From Ga0077555 sp963741565 (GTDB taxonomy: Bacteria; Pseudomonadota; Alphaproteobacteria; Rhizobiales; Hyphomicrobiaceae), in assembly GCA_963741565.1 (NCBI GenBank), contig CAVUIK010000008.1, positions 372,001-436,000 of the forward strand: a DNA stretch of 64,000 bases, read 5' to 3'. Positions within the stretch are counted from its first letter, which is position 1, and each line of letters starts with the position of its first letter. This document shows, in pieces, positions 8,596 to 18,163 of this stretch. The translations under genes and the position numbers were made by a program. Under the pieces are notes generated by a model, which saw only the letters and a list, made by a program, of their open reading frames with translations, made no database searches and was not told the DNA's origin.

Positions 8596-9354
8596 CTACT
8601 CGCTGACTTTCGGCGTCGCGAAGTCGCGTGCAACGGTGTCGATCATCTTGCGGCCGCGATGCACGGGAACGGGATCTGACAGAGAATTGACGACATAAAC
8701 TTCGGTGCCGATCATCACGCGCTCGTAGAGATCGACGATGTGCTCATTGTGCATTCGGATGCAGCCGTTCGAGACCGCGGCCCCGATGGACGTCGGCGCC
8801 GGTGTGCCGTGGATGCGCCAGAGCGTGCGCCCGAGATAAAGTGCGCGAGGTCCGAGCGGATTGGCGGGATCGCCGCCGGGCGTTGCCGGTTTGGGTGGCT
8901 CGCCATAGACGGCCACCGGGACCCAGGTTGGGTTCACCTTCCTGTCGGAGACGAACTCGACCCCCGTCCAGTCCTCGGCGAGCGAGCCGACAGCGATGGG
9001 ATAGCGGGTTGCCGTACCGCGTTCGCCGACGAGATAGAGATGGCGTTCCTTGTTCACGACGACGATGGAGCCCGCGGGAAAGTGAGCCTTGAATGTCACT
9101 TCGCGGCGTGTCGCAGACCCGACCGTCATCGGGCTGGCGCTGGAAAAGGATGCCGGATGGGCGCGCGGAGCCGCTGGTCGGCTGGCGGGCGCGGCGATCG
9201 ATGCGGTCGAGATCGGGGATTGCTGCCCGGCCGACATGGACGGGTTCGCCAGATAGGAGGGCCCGAAGCGGGTGGATCCTGCATCCGAGCAGGCGACCAA
9301 GACGACGCCAAAGGCGGCCACGCAGATCGCGGCCACAAAATGATTTCTGAGCAT
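8596..9354 (-). CDS. L,D-transpeptidase (YkuD domain) lipoprotein
   Basis: A 252-aa envelope enzyme. The N-terminus is a lipoprotein signal: MLRNHF, a hydrophobic stretch, then lipobox LVAC with Cys about residue 22. A Ser/Pro/Ala-rich linker follows. The YkuD domain starts near SIVVVNKERHLYLV and carries the catalytic motif HGTPAPTSIGAAVSNGCIRM, with His, Ser, Gly and the nucleophile Cys all present. Such enzymes make 3-3 cross-links in peptidoglycan or attach proteins to it. Longer in-frame starts overlap the divergent EamA gene and have no signal peptide, so the ATG at 9354 is used. Confidence 0.92.
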   Translation of the reverse strand: MLRNHFVAAICVAAFGVVLVACSDAGSTRFGPSYLANPSMSAGQQSPISTASIAAPASRPAAPRAHPASFSSASPMTVGSATRREVTFKAHFPAGSIVVVNKERHLYLVGERGTATRYPIAVGSLAEDWTGVEFVSDRKVNPTWVPVAVYGEPPKPATPGGDPANPLGPRALYLGRTLWRIHGTPAPTSIGAAVSNGCIRMHNEHIVDLYERVMIGTEVYVVNSLSDPVPVHRGRKMIDTVARDFATPKVSE

Positions 9355-9511
9355 CAACGCGCCCCACAATCCCACACGCAGCGTTGGACATTGGACCGCA
9401 TTTGGTAAACCAAGCGTAAACATACGGATGACCGCGACAGTCTTCCGGTGCTCCGGTATCGTTGCGTACCTTTGGCGCAGGCCGCACGCAACGCCGCCGG
9501 CAGGGGGACCG

Positions 9512-10354
9512 ATGGAGCTGGACGTCTTCCTTGCTGTTCTGGTCGCCGCCGCCATGCACGCGGGCTGGAACGCGGTCGTCAAGGGTGCATCCGACCCGTT
9601 CATCTCTGTGACGCACGTCTCGATCTTCACCGGCGGTGTGGGCCTGCTGTGCCTGCCGTTCGTGCCGTTTCCCAGAGAGGGTGTGTGGGTTTGGCTTGCA
9701 GCGTCGGCCGCCATCCACACCGTCTATCGCTTCATGTTGATCGGTGCCTATCGGGCCGGCGACATGGCGCAGGTCTATCCGATCATGCGGGGCGCCGCAC
9801 CGCTGCTGACCGCGATCGCAACCGCCCTGCTCATCAACGAACGCATCAGCGGCACGGGGTTCCTGGCCGTTGGCGCGCTTTCGGCCGGCGTCTTCCTGAT
9901 GTCGCGGAAGGGAGGGCGGCTCGGTGGCCTCGAGACCAAGGCGGTTGGATTTGCACTGCTCTCCGCGCTGTGTACCTGCGGCTACACCCTTGCCGACGGC
10001 ATCGGCGCGCGCCTCAACGGCTCCGGAGCGGGCTATGTGATGTGGATGTCGGTTGGCAACATGATCGCCATGCAGGCGATCGCCATCGCGATGCGGGGCC
10101 GGGAGGTCTACGCAACCTTGCCGCAGACCTGGAAGATCTCGGCTGGTGGCGGACTGATGTCGATGAGTGCCTATTTCATCGTGATTTGGGCGATGACACA
10201 GGCGCCGATTGCCCTGGTGGCCGCTCTCCGCGAGACCAGCGTGTTGTTCGGCGCCGTCATCGCCACAGTCGTCCTGAAGGAGCCGCTGACACCGTGGCGG
10301 GCGGCCGCGTCGGTGCTGGTGCTCTGCGGCATGGCGCTCCTGCGCATCGCCTGA
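9512..10354 (+). CDS. EamA/DMT family transporter
   Basis: A 280-aa integral inner-membrane protein with about ten predicted transmembrane helices arranged as two EamA repeats. It starts MELDVFLAVLVAAAMHAGWN just after an AGGGGG ribosome site, which fixes the start. The second repeat contains APIALVAALRETSVLFGAVI and ends VLVLCGMALLRIA, a typical DMT ending. The family exports or imports small metabolites such as amino acids, nucleosides or drugs; the substrate is unknown. It lies 46 bp upstream of the hydantoinase B gene and could be co-transcribed, which would make a 5-oxoproline or hydantoin-type solute possible but unproven. Confidence 0.88.
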   Translation: MELDVFLAVLVAAAMHAGWNAVVKGASDPFISVTHVSIFTGGVGLLCLPFVPFPREGVWVWLAASAAIHTVYRFMLIGAYRAGDMAQVYPIMRGAAPLLTAIATALLINERISGTGFLAVGALSAGVFLMSRKGGRLGGLETKAVGFALLSALCTCGYTLADGIGARLNGSGAGYVMWMSVGNMIAMQAIAIAMRGREVYATLPQTWKISAGGGLMSMSAYFIVIWAMTQAPIALVAALRETSVLFGAVIATVVLKEPLTPWRAAASVLVLCGMALLRIA

Positions 10355-10400
10355 GCTTGCGCGGCGGCGCAATTCATCGTTCCATTCTCCGGGTAACGAT

Positions 10401-12128
10401 ATGCGCAAGGATCGAACCGCAATGAAACCGAACCGGCTTGGCGAGATCGAGCTGCAGGTGATGTGGAGCCGGCTGATCGCCGTCGTCGAGGAGCAGGCGC
10501 AGACGCTGCTGCGAACCGCCTTCTCCTCGATCGTGCGCGAGTGCGGCGATCTTTCGGCGGGCGTCTTCGACCGCCGCGGCCGGATGCTTGCGCAGGCAGT
10601 GACGGGAACACCCGGTCACGTCAACTCGATGGCGGAATCGGTCGCGCATTTCATCCGGCACTTTCCGCTGGAGACGATGAAGCCGGGCGACATCTACATC
10701 TGCAACGACCCCTGGATGGGGACCGGGCATCTGAATGATTTCGTGCTGACAACGCCCTGCTTCCATAAGGGCCGGCTGGTCGCTCTGTTCTCGTGCACCA
10801 GCCACCTCATGGATATCGGTGGTCTCGGCTTCGGCCCAGACGCAACCGACGTGTTCATGGAAGGCCTCTATATCCCGATGCTGAAGCTCGCCGACAAAGG
10901 CCGCCTCAACGACACCCTGATGGCAATGATCCGCGCCAATACGCGGCTGCCGGTCGATACCGAAGGCGATGTCTATTCGCTCGCCAACTGCAACGACGTC
11001 GGCTGCAAGCGCCTCGTCGAGATGATGGTGGAGTTCGATCTCGACAACCTGGACCGCCTCGCCGACCACATCTGCGACAGGAGCCGCGAGGGCGTCCTCG
11101 CAGAGATCGCAAAGCTTCCGCACGGCAGCTGGTCCAACCGCATGACGGTCGACGGGTACGACGAGGCCGTCGAGCTTGTCGCCAAGACGACGATCGGACC
11201 GAAAGGCATCCACGTCGACTATACCGGCACCAGCGCAGCGTCCCGGCGCGGCATCAATGTGCCGATGGCGTATACGACGGCCTATACTGTGTTTGGTCTC
11301 GGTTGTGTCGTCGCATCGCGGATTCCGAACAACGCCGGATCGCTGGCGCCGCTGACCGTTTCTGCCCCGGCTGGCACGATCCTCAACGCGCCGAAGCCGA
11401 AGCCGGTGCTGGCCCGCCACATCATCGGCCAGATGCTGCCCGACGTCGTATTCGGGTGCCTGCGTCAGTCGATTCCCGAGCGAGTGCCGGCGGAAGGCAC
11501 GTCGTGCCTTTGGAACATCACGCTGCGCGGACAGACCGGCGACCAGATGCGCGGCAATTACGGGTTCGCGATGACGTTCACGTCCAACGGCGGCACCGGC
11601 GCGCGGCCCGACAAGGACGGCCTGTCGGCGACGGCCTATCCGTCGGGGGTGCGCGGAACGCCAGTCGAGATCGCGGAGCAACTGATGCCGGTGATCTTCT
11701 GGAAGAAGGAGTACCGGGAGGACTCGGGCGGCGCCGGCGCGACCCGCGGCGGCCTCGGCCAAACGATCGAGATTGCGAGCGCCATCGATCGGCCGTTCGA
11801 ATTGTTGGCGGCGTTCGACCGCATCGATCATCCGCCCCGCGGCCGCGATGGCGGTGGCAATGGTGCGGCCGGTTACGTCGGACTGAAATCGGGGAAGAAA
11901 ATGAAGGGCAAGGGGTTCCAGGTGGTGCCGGAAACGGATCGGCTGGTGATCCTCACGCCTGGCGGCGGTGGGATCGGCGATCCGGCGGCACGGACACCGG
12001 AACGCCTCGCGACAGACCTCGCCGAAGGGCGCGTGACGGCGCGCTCAGGCCGCGAGGTCTACGGTGCGGCGGCGGCGGGGAAGTCGAAGCCAGCGAGTGC
12101 ACCACGCGGAGCACGCGCTGCCAAGTGA
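10401..12128 (+). CDS. Hydantoinase B / 5-oxoprolinase family protein (HyuB-like)
   Basis: A 575-aa beta-subunit-type enzyme: ELQVMWSRLIAVVEEQAQTL at the N-terminus, SSIVRECGDLSAGVFD, GTPGHVNSMAES, NDPWMGTGHLNDF and the C-terminal GGGGIGDPAARTPE. HyuB works with HyuA to open cyclic amides (hydantoins, 5-oxoproline) or, in acetone/acetophenone carboxylase-like enzymes, carboxylates ketones with ATP. No HyuA gene is in the window, so this is an orphan here. An internal ATG at 10422 has an upstream AAGGA and may be the true start. A strong terminator follows. Confidence 0.92.
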   Translation: MRKDRTAMKPNRLGEIELQVMWSRLIAVVEEQAQTLLRTAFSSIVRECGDLSAGVFDRRGRMLAQAVTGTPGHVNSMAESVAHFIRHFPLETMKPGDIYICNDPWMGTGHLNDFVLTTPCFHKGRLVALFSCTSHLMDIGGLGFGPDATDVFMEGLYIPMLKLADKGRLNDTLMAMIRANTRLPVDTEGDVYSLANCNDVGCKRLVEMMVEFDLDNLDRLADHICDRSREGVLAEIAKLPHGSWSNRMTVDGYDEAVELVAKTTIGPKGIHVDYTGTSAASRRGINVPMAYTTAYTVFGLGCVVASRIPNNAGSLAPLTVSAPAGTILNAPKPKPVLARHIIGQMLPDVVFGCLRQSIPERVPAEGTSCLWNITLRGQTGDQMRGNYGFAMTFTSNGGTGARPDKDGLSATAYPSGVRGTPVEIAEQLMPVIFWKKEYREDSGGAGATRGGLGQTIEIASAIDRPFELLAAFDRIDHPPRGRDGGGNGAAGYVGLKSGKKMKGKGFQVVPETDRLVILTPGGGGIGDPAARTPERLATDLAEGRVTARSGREVYGAAAAGKSKPASAPRGARAAK

Positions 12129-12161
12129 TGTAACGTTCGCGCTCTAGCCCGGGCAAGATGC

Positions 12162-12186
12162 CCAGCCGGCGCATGGCGCCGGCTGG
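12162..12186. terminator. Bidirectional hairpin terminator
   Basis: A perfect 11-bp stem (CCAGCCGGCGC / GCGCCGGCTGG) with an ATG triloop lies between the convergent hydantoinase B gene and the 535-aa gene. There is no T-run on either side, so it would terminate by structure or with Rho. Confidence 0.7.
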
Positions 12187-12218
12187 CAGGCGAGCGGTGA
12201 GGCCAGGGCGACTCAGCC

Positions 12219-13826
12219 TCAATGCAGCGCAGTGAGGCCCAAGGCCTTGCCGAAGCGGCGGCTCGACTCGAGGAAGTCGCCGTACTTGCGATGCACCGCC
12301 GTGTGCTGCACGCAGGCAAGCAGCAGGCGATTGCGATCGAAGCCTCGGTTCTTGCCATAGTCCTCGATCAGCAACTGACCAAGCTCTTGGTTGTGCGGGT
12401 CGTTGCCGATCCGGCAAGAGCAAAGCGCCAGCTGCTGCACGAGCGGCGCCGTATCGCCGCCAGCCCCCAGATAAGCCCGCGTCCAGGCAATCGCCTGCGG
12501 ACCGTCGAGCGCTATGGTGGCGGCGACGATATGCTCCAGCATCTGCGCGGGGCTTTTGGCCGACCCGCCTGCCGGCAGCTCGGCGCGGGCCTCGCGGTTA
12601 TCGCCCGTTTGCTGGCTGTGCCACGCGTTGCGGTTGAGATAGGACGTCGCCACATAGAGCAACTTCAGGCGCTGCGAGTGCTCGAAGGTATCGTAGAACC
12701 AGCCAAGCGTGTTCAGATACTCGTAGCAGTGCTGCGGGATCGAGAAGTTGAGCGTATCTTGCGTTTCGAGCAGGATCTGCGCGCCACCGATCTGCAGCAC
12801 ATCGAGGATCTGGCGCGGCCCTTTACCGGCCAGCAGCAACCGGCTCAGCGCCTCTTGAATGCCCGGCTCCTGGCCGTGCAGAACAACGTCCAGGAACGCG
12901 TCCGCCTCGTCTTTCGACAGCGGCGTGGTCTGGCGGAGGATCTCCGCCTCCTTGGTCGTCGCCCCGCCATAGGGAATGGCCGAAATCTTCGCCTTCTCGA
13001 TGTAGTGAGTAATGCAGTTGCAGGCCATCTCGTAGGTCGAGTACCAGCGCGGGCCGACGCCGATGTCGAGCGCGCCGGCATAGAGCACGTGATGCGCATT
13101 GTCCCAGCCAACAAAACTGCCGAGCTCGACGGTGGCACGGGCGCGGAACGCTTTGTGGCCGGTGGTGTAGGACCGGTTGAGATAGACGCGATCCTGCAGG
13201 TCGATCAGGCCAGCAAAGCACATCTGAGCCAGCGCTGCCTTGCGATGCGTGGGCTCCTCCATGATACCGAGGAAGATGCGGTATGCCTCAAGCACATGAC
13301 CGCGATGCACGAGATCGAGCCAGCGATCGAGCTTCTCATCAATGGCACCGTGGATATGTTCGGCGGTCTGATCGGGCCAATGCACAACCGGCTTGACCGG
13401 TGGACCATCGATCGGCTTGCCGCTGCGCGCATAGTGGCCGGGCGCCTTGTTGATCTTCTGGTTCCAGATATCGAGGCCGGTCGGGATGTACCAGACGGTC
13501 TGCGCCATCGGCAGGCCGGCAAGCTCTTTCGGCAGCAGCTTGCTCAGGTGCGTCGTCGCGCGCGCCGAGAGCAGGCAGTGGTCGTTGTTGACGAAGTTGA
13601 CAAAGCCTTTGTCGATGCGCTCGTGGTAGGGGACATGCGTCAGCGGGGCATGGATGCGCACGCCTTCGGCGACGATCTCGGGAAGCGGGCGGCCATTCTT
13701 GACTAGTCCGTAGTAAGCCTCACAGGCGCCGACCTGATCACGGGCGAGAATACGATCCTCAAGCTTGTCATAGAGCCCGTGTGTCTCGGAGTCGCGCGCG
13801 GCAGACGCTGCAGTCGTTTGAGCCAT
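12219..13826 (-). CDS. Conserved protein of unknown function (535 aa), downstream of ABC importer
   Basis: A soluble, probably mostly helical cytoplasmic protein starting MAQTTAASAARD. I do not recognise a family. It is rich in conserved-looking His/Trp/Tyr patches: LTHVPYHERIDKG, VNNDHCLLSARATTHL, VWYIPTGLDIWN, WDNAHHVLYAGALDIGVGP, YEMACNCITHYIEKAK, and a C-terminal LLACVQHTAVHRKYGDF. The repeated histidines could bind metal. No signal peptide or membrane segment is seen. It follows the ABC transporter ATPase gene on the same strand by ~190 bp, so it may act on the imported substrate. A distant likeness to questin-oxidase-like proteins crossed my mind but is not supportable by eye. Confidence 0.75.
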   Translation of the reverse strand: MAQTTAASAARDSETHGLYDKLEDRILARDQVGACEAYYGLVKNGRPLPEIVAEGVRIHAPLTHVPYHERIDKGFVNFVNNDHCLLSARATTHLSKLLPKELAGLPMAQTVWYIPTGLDIWNQKINKAPGHYARSGKPIDGPPVKPVVHWPDQTAEHIHGAIDEKLDRWLDLVHRGHVLEAYRIFLGIMEEPTHRKAALAQMCFAGLIDLQDRVYLNRSYTTGHKAFRARATVELGSFVGWDNAHHVLYAGALDIGVGPRWYSTYEMACNCITHYIEKAKISAIPYGGATTKEAEILRQTTPLSKDEADAFLDVVLHGQEPGIQEALSRLLLAGKGPRQILDVLQIGGAQILLETQDTLNFSIPQHCYEYLNTLGWFYDTFEHSQRLKLLYVATSYLNRNAWHSQQTGDNREARAELPAGGSAKSPAQMLEHIVAATIALDGPQAIAWTRAYLGAGGDTAPLVQQLALCSCRIGNDPHNQELGQLLIEDYGKNRGFDRNRLLLACVQHTAVHRKYGDFLESSRRFGKALGLTALH

Positions 13827-14015
13827 GGCATTTGCTCCCGTATCGTCGGGCCGGCCTTGGGACCGCGCGCCTTCAGCTGGAGCCGGTGCCATCGACCGCC
13901 GATCGCTGTTGTGGATCGAACGTCCGGAGCCAAGTGTGGCACAGCTTTCCACTGGAAGGGAACCGCCCATTGCGAAGGAGCTATGCCCGCACGGCGCGGC
14001 TCTGTCCCGGTCGGC

Positions 14016-15122
14016 TCAGACTTGCAGCAGCACGCAGTAGTTGGGCGGGAACGTCAGGTTGACGCTGGCGCCTTCCTCCACGACTTGAGTCGGCGGGCGC
14101 CGAACGATCATGGAGCCGGTCGGGCAATCCACAACGTATTGAATGAAGTCGCCGTGGAACATGCGTCGGCGCACAACCCCGGGCAGCGTATTGTCGCCGG
14201 GATTGCCCTCCCCGATGCCGATATAGGCGGTGCGGACGGCCACCTCGGTCTCCTGGCCGGTCGGCGTCCGGGTCACCGCGGCCTTCAGACGATGACCGCC
14301 CGCAGCCTCGAACGACAGCAGGCCTTGGGCATCGGCTGACGACTTGATCTCGCCCTTGATCAGATTGGCCGAGCCGACGAAATCGGCGACGAACCGATTG
14401 CGCGGGCGGTCGTAAATCTCCTGCGGTGCACCGATCTGCTCGATGATTCCGACGTTCATGACGATGACGCGGTCCGAAATCGCCAGCGCCTCCTCCTGGT
14501 CGTGCGTGACATAGACCGATGTGATGTTGAGGCGACGCTGCAGTTCACGCAGCTCGACGCGCATTTCGGCACGCAGTTTCGCGTCGAGATTCGACAACGG
14601 TTCGTCGAACAGCACAACGGTCGGCGAGAAGGCGATGGCCCTGGCCAAGGCGACGCGCTGCTGCTGGCCACCCGAGAGCTTCGAGGCCCCACGTTCGCCG
14701 AGATGGCGCATCTGGACAAGATCTAGCGCGCGTTCCACGGCGGCCTTGATCTCGGCCGTACTCTGCTTGCGGACGCGAAGACCATAGGCGACGTTATCGA
14801 ACACGGTCATGTGGGGCCAGACCGCATAGGACTGGAACACCATAGAGACGCCGCGGCCTTCGGCCGGAATGTTGATGCGCTCGGCGCCCGAGAAGACGGT
14901 GCGCCCATCGATCGTAATCGAGCCCGCCGACGGCGGCTCGAGACCCGCGATGGCCCGGAGCGTTGTCGTCTTTCCGCAACCCGATGGCCCCAGCAGCGTG
15001 ACATGCTCGCCGCGGCCGACCGTGAAGCTCACCCCTTTGACGGCAAGCACGTCGCCGGCATAGCGCACTTCCAGGTCTTTCACTTCGATCCGGGTCGCCG
15101 GCCCGCGCACTTCACCGCTCAC
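14016..15122 (-). CDS. ABC transporter ATP-binding protein (Fe3+/spermidine/phosphonate type)
   Basis: A 368-aa ATPase with Walker A GPSGCGKTTTLRAIAGLEPP, Q-loop VFQSYAVWPHM, signature LSGGQQQRVALARA, Walker B VVLFDEPLSNLDAK and H-loop VYVTHDQEEA. A C-terminal ~110-aa TOBE-like regulatory domain follows. The start is GTG (VSGEVRGP), which overlaps the permease stop by 4 bp (GTGA), so translation is coupled. This subfamily (FbpC/PotA/PhnT) energises import of ferric iron, polyamines, 2-aminoethylphosphonate or similar solutes. The much longer open frame upstream of the GTG is only a shadow of the permease gene. Confidence 0.93.
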   Translation of the reverse strand: MSGEVRGPATRIEVKDLEVRYAGDVLAVKGVSFTVGRGEHVTLLGPSGCGKTTTLRAIAGLEPPSAGSITIDGRTVFSGAERINIPAEGRGVSMVFQSYAVWPHMTVFDNVAYGLRVRKQSTAEIKAAVERALDLVQMRHLGERGASKLSGGQQQRVALARAIAFSPTVVLFDEPLSNLDAKLRAEMRVELRELQRRLNITSVYVTHDQEEALAISDRVIVMNVGIIEQIGAPQEIYDRPRNRFVADFVGSANLIKGEIKSSADAQGLLSFEAAGGHRLKAAVTRTPTGQETEVAVRTAYIGIGEGNPGDNTLPGVVRRRMFHGDFIQYVVDCPTGSMIVRRPPTQVVEEGASVNLTFPPNYCVLLQV

Positions 15123-16837
15123 GATAGCTCCCTCTTGGAATCGCGCGTAACCCGGAACAGTATGATGAGCGCGAGCATGACGACGAATGTCTGGATGAGC
15201 GCCATGGCGGCGGTCAACTGCGTTCCCGAATTGGCCCAGGTGGAAACGATCGATGGTCCAATCACCTTCGAGTGCGGCCCCATCAGCAACAACGACGCGC
15301 CAACCTCGCGAACCGAGGCCGCAAAGAGCAGCATCCAGGCGGCGATGATGCCGGGCTTCAGGAGCGGAAGCGTCACCGTTCGCATCTGGTAGGCCCAACC
15401 GGCGCCACAGACACGGGCGCACTCCTCGAGGCTCTTGTCGATCTGGAGCACAACGCCAGCAATCGTTCGCACGCCAAGTGGCAGCAGCACGGTAAAATAA
15501 GCGATGCCCAATAGCCACAAGGTGCCATAGAGGCCACCGGGCATGTTGATCCAGGCCCACAACAACCCGAGACCGAACACCAGACGCGGCACGGACGAAG
15601 GGAACATGGCCAGATACTCGACTAGGCCGCGCCCACGCAGCGTCGAGCGATAGATGATCCAGACCAGCAGCGCCATGACGACGGCGCCCACTGTCGCAAC
15701 GCAAACCCCGAGCACGATGCTGTTGAAGAGCGCCGCGCGCACCGGCGCGAGTTCAAAGGCCTCTTGATAGTTGGCCAGCGTGAACTTGGCCTGCGAGAGA
15801 ATCACGGTGGCGAAGGTCTGGAACGAGGTCAGCAGCAACGCGCAAATGGGAATGATGACGGCTAGGAGGATGTAGAGCAGGCAGATCGAAAACAGCACCC
15901 AGGTCATGCGGCCCATGTCCATGGGTCGCGGTCGGAACGCCTTGCCGGTGATCGTGGCGTAGCTGCCGCGCGTCACCACCCAGCGGTAGAATGTGAGCAT
16001 CAGAACCATGACGAGGAACAGCGACAGACCCATCGCAGCCGCCTTGCCGTAGTTGGGCGGGAACGCCTCCACCGTGCTCCAGATCGACGTGGTGATCACA
16101 TAAATGCGTCCGGGGATACCGAGGACCAGTGCGGCGGCGAACGAGCCGAGCATTTCCGCAAACACGAACAGTGTCGCCCCGAGCACGCCTGGCAAGACGA
16201 GGGGCAGCGTCACCGTCAGTGTGGTCCTGAGCTTCGAGGCGCCCATCACGCGCGCCGACTCCTCGAGCGCCGGGTCCATCGACTTCATCGACGCCGAGAT
16301 CATCACATAGGCAACGGTGCCTTCGAAAAGGGCCATCACCCAGGCGATGCCGAACAGCGTGTAGATGTCGAACAGATCGCCCTTGGCGCCGGTCAATTGC
16401 CAGGCCTGGTTGAGGAAACCGTTCTTCGGACTTGCCAGCACCGCCCAGGCGAGCGCACCGACAAGTGGTGTCATGTAGTAGGGCACTTCCATCAAGCGCT
16501 CGAGCGTCTCGCGGCCCGCGACGTTGGTGCGCGTGAGAATCCAGGCGATTGTGAAGCCGAAGACGATTGCCATCACCGTCGCCATCAGCGCGACGTACAG
16601 CGTATTGAGGATGATGTCGAAATCTTCGGTGAACAGCGACAAGAGATTGGTGGTGCCATACTGCGATGCCGGAAACGACAGCGGATCGCCGACATTGAAT
16701 GCCTTCTCGATCAGAAAAAGAATGGGCATGAGAACGAGAAAACCGACGGCCAGGATGACGATCAGCGTCACCGGCGTTTGCCAGCCAAGACGCGATTTCA
16801 GTTCATCACTGGTATGGTCGACGATCGCTTTTTGCAT
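15119..16837 (-). CDS. ABC transporter permease, two fused BPD domains (FbpB-like)
   Basis: A 572-aa inner-membrane protein with about twelve transmembrane helices and two permease halves in one chain. Each half carries an EAA loop that docks to the ATPase: LEESARVMGASKLRTTLTVT in the first half and LEECARVCGAGWAYQMRTVT in the second. This fused layout is typical of FbpB/ThiP-type importers. It lies between the solute-binding protein gene (97 bp upstream) and the ATPase gene (overlapping), completing an importer operon. Confidence 0.93.
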   Translation of the reverse strand: MQKAIVDHTSDELKSRLGWQTPVTLIVILAVGFLVLMPILFLIEKAFNVGDPLSFPASQYGTTNLLSLFTEDFDIILNTLYVALMATVMAIVFGFTIAWILTRTNVAGRETLERLMEVPYYMTPLVGALAWAVLASPKNGFLNQAWQLTGAKGDLFDIYTLFGIAWVMALFEGTVAYVMISASMKSMDPALEESARVMGASKLRTTLTVTLPLVLPGVLGATLFVFAEMLGSFAAALVLGIPGRIYVITTSIWSTVEAFPPNYGKAAAMGLSLFLVMVLMLTFYRWVVTRGSYATITGKAFRPRPMDMGRMTWVLFSICLLYILLAVIIPICALLLTSFQTFATVILSQAKFTLANYQEAFELAPVRAALFNSIVLGVCVATVGAVVMALLVWIIYRSTLRGRGLVEYLAMFPSSVPRLVFGLGLLWAWINMPGGLYGTLWLLGIAYFTVLLPLGVRTIAGVVLQIDKSLEECARVCGAGWAYQMRTVTLPLLKPGIIAAWMLLFAASVREVGASLLLMGPHSKVIGPSIVSTWANSGTQLTAAMALIQTFVVMLALIILFRVTRDSKRELS

Positions 16838-16933
16838 CCGTCCGTCCCTCGAAGCCCCGTCGGCGGCTGCCTCACAAGCGTGCGGCGCCGGCGGAAAGAT
16901 TTCCGGCCGGCGCCGATCCAGCGTACCCAGTGG

Positions 16934-18007
16934 CTACTTGCGCGCGCCGACGATCTTGTCCCACTCCTTGGCGAACTCCGGCCGGCTCTTTTCGTAAGCC
17001 TCGTTGTCCTGTGGCGTGAGCACCTTGATGTCCTTGATCGGCAGGCCTCCCGGGGGCGGGGGCACGTCCTCGCGCGGCGAATGGTTAAACAGAATTTCGG
17101 CATAGGCCTTCTGGCCAACGGGACCAAGATACCAATCGAGGAACAGCCCAGCCGCATTGGGATGCGGCGCATCGGCAACGACGCCGGCGCTCTGCTGGGT
17201 TCCTGGGGCGCCTGTATCGGGGAAGGTAAAGGCAACAGGCGCGCCCTTGGCCTTGAATTCGATAAAACCCGAGTACTGGGCGGCCATGATCACCTTGTCC
17301 TGACCATCGACGAGGCGTCCGTACTGCTGCACGTAGCTGTCGAAGGCGCGGGGCTTGTTCTCGCCGAATTTGTCGAAGTAGTCCTTGGCGAGCAGCGGCT
17401 TCAGAACGAACCAATTGGCGTGTTGGAGACCGGAGTTCGAAACTTTGACGTTGATGGCATCCTTCCATTTCGGATCGAGCAGATCCTCCCATTTTTTCGG
17501 AGCCTCCTCAGGCTTCACGAAATTGGGATTGTAGGCGATGCCGCTCAAGATGATGCAACTCGCGGTATAAAAGCCTTCGGGTTGGCTCTTGTACTTGACG
17601 TTATAGGCCGCGTGCTCGGGCGACATGTACTGTTTCCAGCCACCGCGGCGTTGGAAGTCCTGCGCCATGCCGAGATCGGAAATCACCAGCACGTCGGCGG
17701 TAAAGGCCTTGGCATTGCGCTCGGCGAGAATTTTGGCATACAGCGCACCAGCTTGCAGGCGCACGTAGCTGGTCTTGATCTTCGGGAACTGATCGGTGAA
17801 GACCTTCAGCAGCGCGACCTGCCCCTTCTCCGGATCAGTCGAGTACAGTGTGAAAGCGCCCTCTGCTTCTGCCTTGGCGACATCGGCGCAGGACTTGAAG
17901 CCCTGCAGCTGTTTCGGGCTATCGCACAACTTGGCCTGCGCCAGTGCGCCCGTGCAGATCGTCGACGCGGCCAGCCAGCCGGCGGCCGCAGTCAATGCTC
18001 TCTTCAT
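16934..18007 (-). CDS. ABC transporter periplasmic solute-binding protein (FbpA/PotD-like)
   Basis: A 357-aa protein with a Sec signal peptide (MKRALTAAAGWLAASTICTG, cleavage near ALAQA). The mature part has the type II periplasmic-binding layout: FTLYSTDPEKGQVALLKVF, then SDLGMAQDFQRRGGWK, PKKWEDLLDPKWKDAI, and a C-terminal AGLFLDWYLGPVGQKAYAEI. A GGAGGAAAC ribosome site 5-6 nt before the ATG sets the start. Two cysteines near residues 28 and 44 may form a disulfide. Ferric iron, phosphonate and thiamine-type ligands are all possible; the classic tyrosine ferric cluster is not obvious. Confidence 0.92.
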   Translation of the reverse strand: MKRALTAAAGWLAASTICTGALAQAKLCDSPKQLQGFKSCADVAKAEAEGAFTLYSTDPEKGQVALLKVFTDQFPKIKTSYVRLQAGALYAKILAERNAKAFTADVLVISDLGMAQDFQRRGGWKQYMSPEHAAYNVKYKSQPEGFYTASCIILSGIAYNPNFVKPEEAPKKWEDLLDPKWKDAINVKVSNSGLQHANWFVLKPLLAKDYFDKFGENKPRAFDSYVQQYGRLVDGQDKVIMAAQYSGFIEFKAKGAPVAFTFPDTGAPGTQQSAGVVADAPHPNAAGLFLDWYLGPVGQKAYAEILFNHSPREDVPPPPGGLPIKDIKVLTPQDNEAYEKSRPEFAKEWDKIVGARK

Positions 18008-18163
18008 GCCTGTTTCCTCCACCCATCGAGGCGCGTTTGTCCCACGCCTTCAGATCGCATGAGAATGGCCCGGAAGTCGCGCTCCGGCAAGCGCCATGCG
18101 AACGCGCGGCCATGTCGTCGCAACTGGGCGGCTATTGGCTTACTCGCTTCGCCCCACCAGGCG

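Noticed and set aside
10374..11831. A 485-codon minus frame opposite hydantoinase B
   Set aside because: Shadow of a clear family gene; no motifs.
12222..13706. A 494-codon + frame opposite the 535-aa unknown gene
   Set aside because: I considered which strand is coding. The minus frame has a sensible start, balanced composition and Cys/His/aromatic motifs; the + frame is Arg/Val/Gln-rich shadow-like.
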